In this document: one piece after another, positions 10,943 to 22,488 of the stretch
Layout of the letters: every line of letters begins with the position of its first letter
Position numbering within the stretch: the first letter of the stretch is position 1
NCBI RefSeq assembly: GCF_022376445.1
Contig: NW_025955096.1
Coordinates: 1 to 64,000 of the forward strand
Reading direction: 5' to 3'
DNA length: 64,000 bases
Origin: Fomitopsis serialis
Taxonomy: Eukaryota; Basidiomycota; Agaricomycetes; Polyporales; Fomitopsidaceae
Program-made: the position numbers and the translations under genes
The notes under the pieces: generated by a model
The model's input: the letters and a program-made list of their open reading frames with translations, nothing else
The model's database searches: none
What the model was told of the DNA's origin: nothing

Positions 10943-12647
10943 ATGAACGAAGATCTCGAGGAGCTCGACATCGACCTGAGCGTGCCCAGACCTGTCGACT
11001 GGGACGCGTATTGTTGGGCTCCAGTTCCCAGCACCACAACCCCCCAGATCCAACAGCGCTATGGCTATTCGCGCTTCTGCGATAACATACCTCTGGGGTC
11101 GAGTGCTTCACCTAACGAAGATATTGAGGAGCTCGACATCGACTGGGACGCATATTATTGGACTCCGGTCCCCAGCAAACACGTATATCCCCTCCCCCGA
11201 TCACTCTCGCGACGTATTCCTCTTGATGTCTTATACAACATCTTCCCTCACCTCGATTCGGAGACGGACCGATCGTCGGTCGCACTCGTCTGCCGGGAGG
11301 GGTCACGTCCGCTATCCGGACCTGTGCATTCGCGACCGGGAAGGTCTCATGATCCTGCGAGATCTGTACCTCAAGCGTGATGCGCGGGTAATGCAGAGAC
11401 TCAACCGCACCACGACGCTCAGGATCCACCAGCGCTATGGTGACGAGCCCTTCTGCGACAGCGTACAGTACCTTTGGTCTTGGGTGCTTATATGCCGGGC
11501 GTGCGCAATCTCGTCTTCCAGGGATGCATACGTCCGTCAATGCACCCGACCTTCACCAGGGGTCTGCGCCTGTTCAGAAATCTCCGTAGCCTGGAGATTG
11601 TCGACTTCGTCTTGGCCAGCTTCGGCCAGCTTCGCCGCATCATCCTCGCATCCCCACAGCTGGACAGCCTGGTTCTGCGTGACGGGAAATACGCACTGCC
11701 AGAGTGCCCTCCGGCTCTATCGTTAGCTCCTCCTGAGCGGCTCCAAACCCACGTATCCGTCCCACGTCTGCGGCGGCTCGAGCTATGTCACTTGGATATC
11801 AGGCTACTCGCTGCTCTGGTCGATTGGTTCGTCACGGCACATCCACCGTGCCAGCACGTAACAGACCTGACCATCACTGAGGTCGTCGGTCAAGGCGCCC
11901 ATTTGTCCACAAGGCTTCTGCAAGTGATTGGACCCTCCTTAGAGCACATATCTCTGGCTGGCATGCCAGGACGAGGTACGTCATCGCTTCAATTGTGCCT
12001 TTGTCGTCTCTCAAAGTGCGTTGGTAGCGTGCAACGTGAATGAAACCACACTGAGCTTAGCCTGTAATCCGTCTGTGCGACGACTCGACGTCCACGTTGA
12101 ACAGGAAGGCAGTGAATCGTTCAAGCAGTTCGTTTCTACAGGTATACACCAAGGGGATTTCTTATTTCTCAGGACCTGGTCCCCCATCGTTTCAACAGTT
12201 CCAAAATCTGCATGGCGGACGTTCCAGCTCACTTTCATCCGAATGGGATGGGATATCTTCACCAGAAGCTACTCAAAGCCAATCAGCAGAACCCTGTCCT
12301 CAAATGACTTCGACCGCATGCCGGAGATACGCATCTGTGGTTTCGCCGATACGTGCCACTACGTTCTCACGGACTCTGCGAGCTATGAACGGCACTTCAT
12401 GGACCGCCACTTCCTTCCCTCCTACTTTCCGCAGCTGGATTTACAGATTACGGGTTCGGGGGGACTGACGCAATGTCGGGAATGCGGAAAAGTCATGCTC
12501 GCTATTCCCGAAATCATGGTGGAGCATCGAGATCGCCACTTGGCGGAGTGTCCGCGGTGTGCATGTGGCATGCATACACTGCGAGGTTACAGTCACACGA
12601 CGACGAGGTGCTCAGAGCCTGTTCTCAGACATCCAGGCGAGCGATAA
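10943..12647 (+). pseudogene. F-box-like protein, family member 2 (frame-damaged, long C-terminus)
   Basis: Two exons, 10943-11975 and 12028-12647. The leader (DWDAYCWAPVPS, then repeated as DWDAYYWTPVPS about 40 codons later) precedes the F-box-like segment RRIPLDVLYNIFPHLDSETD. Compared with its sister at 21125, about 14 bp are missing near 11300 after the VCRE codons, and 5 extra bases occur near 11470 before the LVLGAYMPG segment. The net change is a multiple of three, so roughly 55 codons between are read in the wrong frame before the frame returns. The C-terminal exon is complete and continues past the sister's end into a Cys/His-rich tail (ERHFMDRHF, then CRECGKVM, then HRDRHLAECPRCACGM), a possible zinc-binding module. 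It is either a recent pseudogene or a diverged but translated variant. Confidence 0.65.
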
Positions 12648-14807
12648 AGGACATGTCACTCAAGAGTGCCCTGGAACAACTGACGAACGCAATCAAACAT
12701 CGCCAGATCCTAGATGCTACATATCTCCTGGGACTCAAACGCCTCTTGGCGCAACGGAGATAACAAGGATACCAGGTGCCCGTACCTTACCTGGAGGCGT
12801 CTGCGTCGAACAATGATGCCTTGCGCAGTTTATCGAAGACTCGGATGTCGTAGCACCATTCAATCATCAACCACCATGACTCGACGGCCACGAATAAGTT
12901 AAAAGAAAACGAAACATCCAGACATGCACAACACTACATATACGGCCTCCATCGGCCAGAGCATCCGGTTCCTCCACGCGACACCTACTCGTTCAAGGGA
13001 GCTTCATCTTCGTGCGCGCCCGCCTCCTCCACGGGATCTCCCCAACCGCGTTATTTGGAGTCGACCCCAAACACGAGTCACTTTCCGCGCGAGCTCACCT
13101 GCCGCCGTCTTTGATCCATCAGTCCACATCCAACTTCAAGTTGAGCTCATCCGCGCCGCAAATTCACGCACTCCGAGTTGAACATCTTTGGCGTACGGTC
13201 CGCAGGCAACCTCCTGTGCGAGGATGGGCCGAGGATGATGAAGAACGCAGAGGGAACCTCATCGGGCAAGGAAGGCCGTCCTGTATCCGCCTGCGCCGGT
13301 TACAGCGGGTTGTGCGGGGAGACGACTCTCGCGCTCTCCAGGGCCCTGCGTTCCTATCCGCGTGCCCCTGTGGGTGTGCGTCCGCACAGGTCCAGCAGAG
13401 AGGTGTGTACCGATATAGGCAGAGACCGCATTTGATTTGAGTTGTCACGGACAGCCTGCCGTCACCTCTCCTGGACCTCCTCCGAATCGTCTCTCCTGCG
13501 GGCCCACTCATGCCCTGTGAACGCTCCGCCCTACTGGTTCTGGTATAGATGCATTCTCGTGGTCCCGTGCGTGCGACTCTGCGAGGCGGCACACTGAGAC
13601 GCGAGGCTAATTACGCTTGAAGCGTCAGGCCTGCGGTTGATGTAACCCGAGCGCGACGTGCTTGTGGCTTCATGTTGGGAGCCTGGGAGCCTGCGCCCTG
13701 GTGCCAGTGCTCGCAGCAACTGGGTATCGCTGCGAAAAGCTTCAGTACGGAACGTACTACCACCGATCGTGTGCTAGTCATGCCTGCGCCCGACCCCAGC
13801 GGTCAAGTACCCAGTGCGTTGTCAATATCGTATCGTATTCGAATTCGCCATAGCAAGTGTCGACACATGCTGTCTATGGTCCGCAACAAGTTACAATCTT
13901 GGAGATCAAGAAGACGTGCGTACCATGTTACCCCGGGGCCCTGGCAGGATGCGTATGGACTCAAACCTCGGATAGGTCCTTCAAAACCAGCCGGAGACTC
14001 TGAGTCAACTTCTCCCGCGCCGACGTCTCTCCTAGTCTCCTACTTGTAAGTTAGTCTCTATGACGAAAAGGTGGTTAATAGGGTTCTCAGGATCTTGCAT
14101 TGCGCGCGCGATCGCAAGCCTCGATCTCCGCTAGTTCGTAGTCAGTGACTGCCACTGACTCGGCGACTCCGCTCAGTACTCAAGTACTCACACCCGACTC
14201 ACATCCGCAGACCACGACCCTCACCTGCGTACCTTGTGCGTACCCATCAATCTTGCACTGTAACCTTCCTTGTTGTGCCCTGCTATACGTGTTCTTGCTG
14301 TTAATGAAGCCTGGCTCGAGCCGAAGGAAAGATGTACGTCACCCTAGAATCAGGCTGCTATCTCGACCTGAGTTTTCAACTCATGGTGGTGTGACTCTCC
14401 TGAGCAGTACTGGTCATGTACCAGCTTCGCAATGTCTGCGCAGACAATGCGTACATATGCGCCGCGCGTTCTCTGGCAGACGAGACGTTCGACAAGCCCG
14501 AACGAAGAAAATATCCAGCGGTATCTCAGCGGCGCGTGCAGACCGTGCGATGCTCAGCGCGCCTTTCGTCCTCGAGACCACATGTATTAGGTTGCGTGTG
14601 TAAAAGACGGTGTGTGATCGCCGAGACTGCAGGAGTTGTGCAGGAGAACCCGAATTGAGACAGCGATATCGGTCTCACGAGGCGTTCGCGGTTCCAGCGC
14701 ATAGCCCTCGCCGATCTCGAGCTCAGGCGGGAGGTACAAAAGCCTACCTGTGCCAGATACTTCGATCCCAGTCCAGGGCCTACTCTCCTGCGCCGACATT
14801 GTCAAGT
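12648..14807. other. Gene-poor stretch with duplication tail
   Basis: No supported gene. 13855-14130 is the 3' end of the duplicated segment (counterpart 22845-23160). The final few hundred bases are the upstream region of the S53 protease gene. Open frames here lack motifs. Confidence 0.5.
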
Positions 14808-16946
14808 ATGGTAAGCTTCCTCTGGGCAGTGGTGGCAGCCTCGGCTTTGGGTGTCGCGTGGGGCAACCCTTTGGCTCGCCGGACCTTGCAGCTACACGAG
14901 GCTCGTGCAGCGGCTCCGAGTGGTTATACGCTCATTTCTTCTGCATCCCCGGACACGGTACTCAATCTTCGGGTCGCACTGGTGCAGAGCAATATTGACG
15001 GACTGCTCGACACACTCTACGACGTCAGTGATCCCGAAAGTCCGAACTACGGCGAATACCTGACTAAAGAAGAGGTATGTTTGTCCCCGTTCGTTTCGCT
15101 CTCGAGTATACCCTAAACTCTGTGCCAGGTCGAAGCCTATGTCAAGCCGACGCAGGATAGCGTCGAGGCTGTTTACGCATGGCTTGGGGACAACAACCTC
15201 ACGGCAACGCCCGTATCACCTTCGGGCGACTGGGTCGAGGTCAACATCCCAGTCAGCAAAGCAAATGAGCTCCTGGACGCGGACTTCTCTATCTTCAGAC
15301 ACGAAGCTACAGGCATGCAGACAATCCGGGCTTTGCAATACTCGATCCCTGTGGACCTGGCCGAGCATGTGGACCTCATTCATCCCATCATCAGGTTCGT
15401 AAAGTATCTTAGTACGTCCACACGCACTGACATGCATGGAGCCTAGCTTCCCGGTGCAAATCGTGAACAACACTGCACCCGCGTTTGTTGCGGCCGCAAG
15501 CCCTCACAGCACGATCGTTGCCCGTGATGCGAATGTCAGCGTTATTTGTGGACCTTACACCCAGCCGAATATCACAGTAGCATGCCTCCAGTACCTGTAT
15601 GGCATTCCGACTATTCCCGCGACGAATCCCGACAACGGTATCGTGGTCGCCGGATATTTGGAGGAATATGCGAATGCGAACGATCTGAAGGTCTGTTGTC
15701 ATGAGTGTCGAGGAAACATGATCCGAGCTAACTTGCTGTGCTCAGATATTCCTGGAACGATACAGGCCAGATATTGACCCGTCGACGACCTTCGCGACAG
15801 AGACGATTGACGGAGGCAGTAACCTGCAGAATGTTACCGCTGGATCTGAAGGGGTAAGGGCATCGATGTTTTCGGAACGGTGCCAAACTAACGAAGGAGC
15901 AGAATCTCGATATACAGTATACCGTCGGCCTTGCCACGGGCGTCCCAGTGACCTACCTCCTGGCCGGAAACGACACACATGACGGGCTGTCCGGCTTCCT
16001 CGACACGGTGAACTATCTCCTCAATCAGACATCGCCACCCCCGGTGATGACGACGAGCTACTCCTCCAACGAGAATGTGATCTCAGAGAAACTGGCATAG
16101 TGCGCATATCTTCGTCAGGAGAGAACCTTGGCAACACTGACTCAACCGCTCGCGCCCTCGTGCAGTAACCTTTGCAACGCGTATGCCCAACTCGGCGCGA
16201 GGGGTGTCTCAATCTTATTCTCTTCCGGCGACGGTGGCGTCTCAGGTACAGGCTACCAAGATTGCACGACCTTCGTGCCTACGTTCCCCAACACGTGCCC
16301 ATAGTACGTCGAAGCCCTTGTCGCCCACACTACTAGAATCTGACATATCATCCTTATTATTCAGCGTGACTTCGGTTGGTGCCACGGGTGCGGACATCAA
16401 CTGGGCCGACCAACAAGGCGTGCCCTTCTCGGGCGGCGGCTTCTCCAACTACTTCCCCACGCCGGCCTACCAGTCTTCCGCAGTCTCGGCCTACCTCAAG
16501 CAGCTCGGTAGCAATGACACAGGGCTGTACAACGCGTCCGGTCGCGGCTTCCCGGACATCAGTGGCTTCGGCGTGCTTTTCGCCACCGTGGTCGATGGCC
16601 ACTATAACCCGGCGACGGGCACGAGTTGCTCGACGCCGATGTGGGCGAGCGTTATCGCGCTGCTGAACGACGAGCTGCTCAATGCAGGCAAGCCCGTGCT
16701 GGGCTTCCTGAACCCATGGTTGTACTCGAAGGCGGCGGGTGCGGTGACGGATATTGTGAACGGGAATAACAAGCAGTGCCTGGAGTCCGACGGCTCCGTG
16801 GCCGGCTTCGTGGCGACGACCGGGTGGGACCCTGTAAGTGCATTCTAGCTACCGAAGGAAACGAAGGGACTGATTGCACCATCGTGCAGGTCACCGGTCT
16901 GGGGACGCCTCTCTACGACACATTGAGAGCGGCAGCAGGGCTCTGA
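14808..16946 (+). CDS. Secreted serine-carboxyl protease, sedolisin family S53 (protein 1)
   Basis: A nine-or-so exon gene starting at 14808 (MVSFLWAVVAASALGVAWG, a clear signal peptide). First exon 14808-15074; exon 2 begins at 15129. The propeptide includes YTLISSASPDTVLNLRVALVQ and SPNYGEYLTKEE (pro-kumamolisin fold). The catalytic Glu and Asp lie in E-G-N-L-D-I-Q-Y, formed across an intron near 15858-15902, with spacing ExxxD as in S53 enzymes. The oxyanion-hole Asp is in FSSGDGGVSG and the nucleophile Ser is in TGTSCSTP. Other family marks are VTSVGAT, SGGGFSNYF, GRGFPDISGFG and GWDPVTGLGTP. Stop 16944-16946. It is an acid endopeptidase or tripeptidyl peptidase of the aorsin/grifolisin kind, acting outside the cell. 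It appears intact. Confidence 0.9.
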
Positions 16947-17487
16947 TCATTGCCAATAATTTGCGGCATATGCCTTCGAGGCGTGAACTACCAATAGACA
17001 GGGACACTCGGGGACTCTGCACGGACATAACATGGCCTGGTATTGTATGCCTTGAATAACGATCCTCATGCTTTGATGTTCTGACCATCTCTTACTCATG
17101 ACATTCGAAGCTGTCTAGCCCTGTCAAGCTCAGCGTGGTCGACCCAATCCGGCAGTGCTCGTGCAGTTATCGTCAGTCCACACTTCCACGCTCGAGTACT
17201 TGCCTGCTGAGCTTCGGGACAATGCTCGGGTCTGCCAGGAATGTCAAATGGGCTACCGAGACATGCCAGAAGCGTCGGCCCACATACAACGTGCTGCCCA
17301 GGTAACGTTGCGAGAATGGCGCTACCAAGCATTTGCAGTATTTCCACTGCGCACCAGACCCGACAAGCCTCGCTTCTCTTACGGTCAGTTATGTTTGCGT
17401 ACATATCAGGCAGGCCACCTGTCCGAGTGCCTGCCTCCTGCTCGGATCCATATGTAATGCGCGGGCGGTTGGCTCATGCACGCAATG
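16947..17487. other. Intergenic, no gene seen
   Basis: 3' flank of the S53 gene and upstream region of the next gene. Open frames show no motifs. Confidence 0.5.
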
Positions 17488-17495
17488 TATATAAG
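17488..17495 (+). promoter_or_regulatory. TATA box of the YCII-like gene
   Basis: TATATAAG lies 65 bp upstream of the start codon at 17560. This is a typical spacing for a basidiomycete gene with a short leader. Confidence 0.55.
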
Positions 17496-17559
17496 ATGCA
17501 GAGGAGCAGAGCTAATCCGCATCCAGAGCCTCCGAGTCAGTACTCAGTCCTCAGCCAAC

Positions 17560-18054
17560 ATGTCTCAAAGCAACCTGCAGATGTCGTACTGTGCCTGGGC
17601 TCCGGACAGCAAGGTCGGCGACGCCGTGGAGAAGCGTAAGGCCCTCGACAGCGAGCACAACGAGTGGTTCCAGGCCCGTCTCGCGGATGGCTCCGTCAGT
17701 AAGTCGACCGCTCGCTCTGTCATCGCCACCAGTCACGTCCAGCCACATCGCTCTTGTCTGATGACCTTGTTCGTTGACAAACTGTGGACTTCATGTAGAG
17801 TTCGGTGGTGCGATCTTGGCCAAGGACGAGAAGTTGCCGCTCACAGGTGTTCCCGACATCGGTGGGACCTTGCTGATCTTCAAGGCAGACAGCTTGGAGG
17901 ATGCGCGCAAGCTCATTGAGCAGGAGCCGTACTACAAGGCCGGCGTGGTAAGTTGTTACTTCGTCGAATGATTGCGTTGCTGAACTCAGGCTGCTTGGAA
18001 CCCTAGTGGGACACGAGCGACATCAAGATCGCGCCTATCCTTTCCAGAGCTTAG
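17560..18054 (+). CDS. YCII-related / dimeric alpha-beta barrel protein
   Basis: Three exons (17560-17698, 17799-17947, 18007-18054) give 111 aa. The order is MSYCAWAPDS, a helix with KRKALDSEHNEWFQARLADG, then FGGAILAKDEK, VPDIGGTLLIFKADSLEDA and LIEQEPYYKAGV, ending WDTSDIKIAPILSRA. The pattern RxxHxxW/xF, then GG(A/P)xxxD, then G(S/T)LxIF...S.E.A...I..DPY..AGV matches YCII-like proteins, a ferredoxin-like dimer fold. Substrate and reaction are unknown for most members. No signal peptide, so probably cytosolic. Intact. Confidence 0.85.
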
Positions 18055-18564
18055 ATCAGAGTAATGCGAGTGCGATGAGCCTCGATATGCCAAGCGACAC
18101 GTATCAATTGGATATGGATTATGCACATGCTATGAGGTGACTTGAAGTTGAGCCACAGTTCGCCGCTTCGCTGAATCTTTGAGCCTGAGTTCGCGTCACA
18201 GTCATGTCTGCTGTAAGATGTCTGAAGTATACATGAGTGCCACGTTGCCCCGGCCCATCTCAGAAATGCGTATGTCTCCAAGAGCCTTGTGCCAGCGGTT
18301 TTGTTTACCTGGAAAGATGATCAGAGCGGTTTGCAGGCCGTAGTATGTCTATACAGTATGCTCTCCAAGCGAAATTAGTGTTTTATGCACAGCATATCGG
18401 TAGTAGTTCCCCGTAGGCAGCGTCTGAGTACGTAGACACGGGCCGCCACGGCGCTTCAAGCTTCAGCGCTGAGGGAAGTACCGTCAACTCATCATGTAAC
18501 GGGAACACGGACTAGTACGAACTTGTATCGTAGTACAGTGGTAAGGCTCGCTATACCCCAACAC
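18055..18564. other. Intergenic, convergent 3' flanks
   Basis: Lies between two convergent genes. No open frame with family features and no repeat recognised. Confidence 0.5.
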
Positions 18565-20161
18565 CTATCCAGATATCTTGGCTTCCTTCTTGGGCGGTTG
18601 CGAGTCGTCTGAACTCTCAACCACAGCTACAGGACGTTTGCGCCGTTTGAGGAGAGACGACAGCGGCGTGCCGTCGGTGTCGGATTTCAGTGACGCGTCA
18701 TCAGAAGGTGATTTGCTCGAGTGCAGCTCTTCGTTGAGGCGATGGTTGAATCCGATACACTGGAGACCAATGACTTCCGCTCTCAAGATGCCCATTTGAT
18801 ACATTTCGGGCACAGTCTTTACCACCGCATCAGACGACGGCGCTTTGTGTGCGGTTTGCCGCGCCAGCACCGATTCCAGGTCGAAGGTGGCCACTGACTT
18901 GGTAGGTCGCTGTTGACATCATGAGAATGTTACAAGTCAGTAAGTATGCATCAATGTCGATGCCTTGCTTGGATCTGCGTGCACATAATCGTCTGATGCA
19001 TACAATGACCAATAGGGATTTGCAACTGACCGACATCTCAATAGGCTTAAGGGTTGCGAGATCAACTGCTACAGCAGGAGCAGGCAGTGCGCGCAAACTA
19101 TCTACGAATACCCTAAACTATGCATAGGCAGTATGTCAGTCGTTGTCATCTACATTCAGAGCGTGCGATGCGATACCTTCACTGAGCTATGATGTTCAAG
19201 TTTGTCGGCTGGACTTTGGGTCGAGTGATTCGCGGTCGACAGCCTTGATACTTCCTATGATATGATCAGCATGTGACGAACAGACGATGGAAATTGACAG
19301 AATACTACCTTCTTCGCAGCATCTAGTTCGGCTTTTACGTTGTTGAGCTGCTGTCGACATTTGGTCTCAGCTGCAATGGCTTCGACACGCTCTGCAACTG
19401 CACGGCTACAGGTCTCCTCCTTGTTCACGAGATCCTCTCGGTATGTGGACTTGCTCTGTGCACATTCATCGGCGAGAGTCTTGACCTGCGCACCAACGAT
19501 TAGACCGAATGCTGAGCCGCACATGTGACGTTAGTACCTTTGCTTCCGTCTCCGAGGTGACACGTTCCTCACGTTACCACTTAGCATTCACAACAAGCGA
19601 CATATATAGACCGCAAACTTACTGCTTCTTCACGGCGCGCTCGTTCCCTCGCGAGCAGATCTGATACTTGCTGTAACTACGACATTCAGCAGCACGGGGA
19701 CAAGTGTTAGCCCAAAAAATATACATCATTTTTGAGTGATTCAGTGGATTCTGTCTGTTTGTGAATAATTAAGTTTTCATGCTCAGCGATGTAGAGCAAC
19801 TGGAGACGCACCTCGTCTTTGTTCGGTGGTACTTCAACAGGAGCACCAGCATTTGCTCGCAATTCTTTCAGTTCCTATCCATATACAAAGACAGTCAGAT
19901 TGATAGGTCTCCAGCCCAGTATGAAGTAACACACAGCATTAGAAGCCTCGAGCTTCTTCTCGGTTTGTGTCAACGCAACTCCCAGCTCTTTCCTTTCCTG
20001 AGCATCACCATTGAGTCAATACCGCGACGCCAAGGCAACCGAGCTTAACTCACTTTCTCTGATGTACTCAACTGCGACTCCACACTCAAGAGTTTTTGTT
20101 CCAGGAACTCGTAGAACTCCGTCTGTAGTCGGGGTCTCAGTGCGGTTGGGTTGAAGGACAT
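18565..20161 (-). CDS. Hypothetical coiled-coil protein with basic, Ser/Asp-rich tail
   Basis: The start is placed at 20161 (MSFNPTALRPRLQTEFYEFL). Many small exons follow on the minus strand. Successive pieces are all heptad-like: EQKLLSVESQLSTSEK, KELGVALTQTEKKLEASNA, VSDLLARERARREEA, VKTLADECAQSKSTYREDL and AVAERVEAIAAETKCRQQLNN. Near 19070 there is a Pro/Ala-rich exon (ALPAPAVAVDLATLKPIEMS). The last exon (to 18565) carries EMYQMGILRAEVIGLQCIGFNHRLNEEL and a tail with LLKRRKRP (possible nuclear localisation signal) and PPKKEAKISG. No enzymatic motif was recognised. The domain style suggests a nuclear or cytoskeletal scaffold, which is inference. Internal exon borders are approximate. Confidence 0.6.
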
Positions 20162-20365
20162 GACGACGATGGCAAGCTTCTGAAGCTGTGGCAAGTTGAA
20201 GGGCACAGAAGCGGAGCTCTACGATTGCGGAATGTTCACGACCTGTTTGGAGGTGGCTAGCAGCGAGTATGTCGACCCTAGACACATGTACGTACACACA
20301 TATCAGCATTACTCGCCGAGTCCGACTCGTCGTGGCTTCAACATTATTGCCGTATATGGTATAAG

Positions 20366-20610
20366 CTAAGTTAGTATGCACGGGAAGTCACGTGGACTCC
20401 TACGTCGTTTCCTCCCGAGTCCGTCTTGACTCTTGAGTCCGTCGACACCGAGTCCCCTCCTCCCCGCCTTCTGCCTCTGCCAGCACGCTCAACTTTCGAC
20501 GTCCCAGAAAATAAGTCAGATTTGGGGAGGATAGCGATGCCGTAGGTGCTGCGGAGAGAGACGCCGGGGTTTATGAGAAGGCTGTTGAGGCGGTGGCGAG
20601 GGAACTGAGG
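20366..20610 (+). pseudogene. GEP4 relic (promoter fused to last codons)
   Basis: The 5' part matches the GEP4 upstream region. The 3' part (AGCGATGCCG onward, with MPxVLRRE and GF-RRL-RRWR readable) matches the C-terminal codons of GEP4 at 10327-10400. About 1.08 kb, including both catalytic motifs, is missing, so no phosphatase can be made. Confidence 0.75.
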
Positions 20611-21124
20611 GTACGTACGGTCCACTGCATGGCAACTGAGCGGCATAACTGATCAACAAAGATAGGATTTGCGCGGTGCAAGGCGGTGTACTGTGTATAT
20701 GCTCCGTGACTGTATCTGCAGGTTATAGAGGAAGCCCTGTTCCCATGAGTTGCCCGTCGTTGACAGGGTTCCGTCATACCTGGCTTCTCTATACAAAAGA
20801 CGCAAACAGGCACCGGGGGCGGTGTATCTGGTGGTAAGATTCAGAGCCTTCTGCGGTCTCAGGTCGGTACGTATGGAACCCATTCATAAGTGTTATCGTG
20901 GAACGCTGTGAGGCTGTGGGCTCGCAGCTGTGCCCCTTCGTAAGTTGGGGGCCCCTCAAGCAACTTTCTAGCTGGTAGGAAGACCGTGAGCAAGCCCGCG
21001 GACCTCCCATTCAAGACTGACTTTCCTCGCGGCCGCGAACACTGGCAGGTTTGTTCGTTTCTTGCATATGCTAGCAGTAACGACGAGACCAACATCTACT
21101 TAGAGACATTATCACCAGTGGGTC

Positions 21125-22488
21125 ATGGACGCAGTCCGTCAAGGTTATCTCATCAACGCAAGTCAGGAGCTCGAGTGCGACAGCGTGCCTAGACCTGTCG
21201 ACTGGGACACATATTATTGGGCTCCAGTCCCCAGCAAACACGTATATCCCCTCCCCCGATCACTCTCAAGACGTATTCCCCTCGATGTCTTTTACAACGT
21301 CTTCTCTCACCTCTATACGGAGACGGAGCGTTCGTCGGTCGCGCTCGTCTGCCGGGAGTGGTATCGGTGCTCAGGCCACATCCGCTATCCGGACCTGTGC
21401 ATTCGCGACCGGGAAGGTCTCATAATTCTACGCGATCTGTGCCTCAATCGCGATGCGCGGGTAAGGCAGAGGCTCAGTCGCACCACCACACTCCGGATCC
21501 ACCAGCGCTATGGCGACGTGCGCTTCTGCGATAGCGTACCTTTGGTCTTGGGTGCTTGTATGCCGGACGTGCGCAATCTCGTCTTCGAGGGATGCATACG
21601 TCCGTCAATGCACCTGACCTTCACCAGAGGTCTGCGCCTGTTCAGAAATCTCCGTAGCCTGGAGATTGTCGACTTCGTCTTGGCCAGCTTCGGCCAGCTT
21701 CGCCGCATCATCCTCGCATCCCCACAGCTGGACACCCTGGTTCTGCGTGACGGAAAATACGCACTGCCAGTGCGCCCTCAGGCTTCGGCTCTGTCGTTAG
21801 CTCCTTCTGAGCGGCCCCAAACTCACGTATCCGTCCCACATCTGCAGCGGCTCGAGCTATGTCACTTGGATATCGGGCTACTTGCCGCTCTGGTCGATTG
21901 GTTCGTCACGGTACACCCGCCGTGTTGCCAGCACGTAACATACCTGACCATCACCGAGGTCACCGGTGGCGCCCATTTGTTGACCCGACTTCTGCAAGTG
22001 ATTGGCCCCTCGTTGGAGCACATATCTCTGGCTGGTATGCCAGGACGAAGTACGTCATCGCTTTCAACAGTACCTTTGCCCTCTCTAAAAGTGTGTTGAT
22101 AGTGTGCGACGTTGGGTATGCATCTGCACTGAGTTTAGCGTGGAATCCGTCCGTGCGGCGCCTCGACGTCCACGTTGAACAGGAAGCCAGTGAGTCGTTC
22201 AAGCAGTTCGTTTCTGCCAGTGGACACCGGGCGGATTTCTTTGAATTTCTCGAGACCTGGTCGCCCATTCTTCAAACGGTCCCGAGAACTGCATGGCGGG
22301 CGTTTCAGCTCACTTTCATCCGCATGGGATGGGATGTTCTCACCAGCAGCTACTCAAAGCCGATCAGCAGAACCCTGTCCTCGGATGATCTCGATCGCCA
22401 ACCTAGGGACCACGAAGTACGCATCTGTGGTTTCGCCGATACCTGTCGCTACGTTGTTACGGACTTTGCGAGCTATGCTTCCTGGTAA
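21125..22488 (+). CDS. F-box-like protein, family member 3 (frame intact, short C-terminus)
   Basis: Exons 21125-22049 and 22103-22488 join in frame to 436 aa. A leader with VDWDTYYWAPVPS precedes the F-box-like segment RRIPLDVFYNVFSHLYTETERSSVALVCREWY. The LRR-like part follows (VRNLVFEGCIRPSMH, LRNLRSLEIVDF..., LRRIILASPQLDTLVLRDG, LQRLELCHLDIGLLAALVDW). After FADTCRYVVTDFASYASW the frame stops. The sister at 10943 continues here for about 85 residues of Cys/His-rich tail, so this copy is C-terminally truncated by the end of the homology block. Probable SCF substrate receptor by family analogy. Target unknown. Confidence 0.7.

Larger units (their letters stand above)
9102..14130. repeat. 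Source copy of a direct segmental duplication
   Basis: Matches 20366-23160 in the same orientation. Aligned blocks seen by eye: 9102-9247 with 20366-20530; 10327-12390 (GEP4 3' end, its 3' flank and the F-box-like gene) with 20530-22480; and 13855-14130 with 22845-23160. The other copy lacks 9248-10326 (most of GEP4) and 12395-13850. Identity is high in the blocks, with many small indels. Confidence 0.85.
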
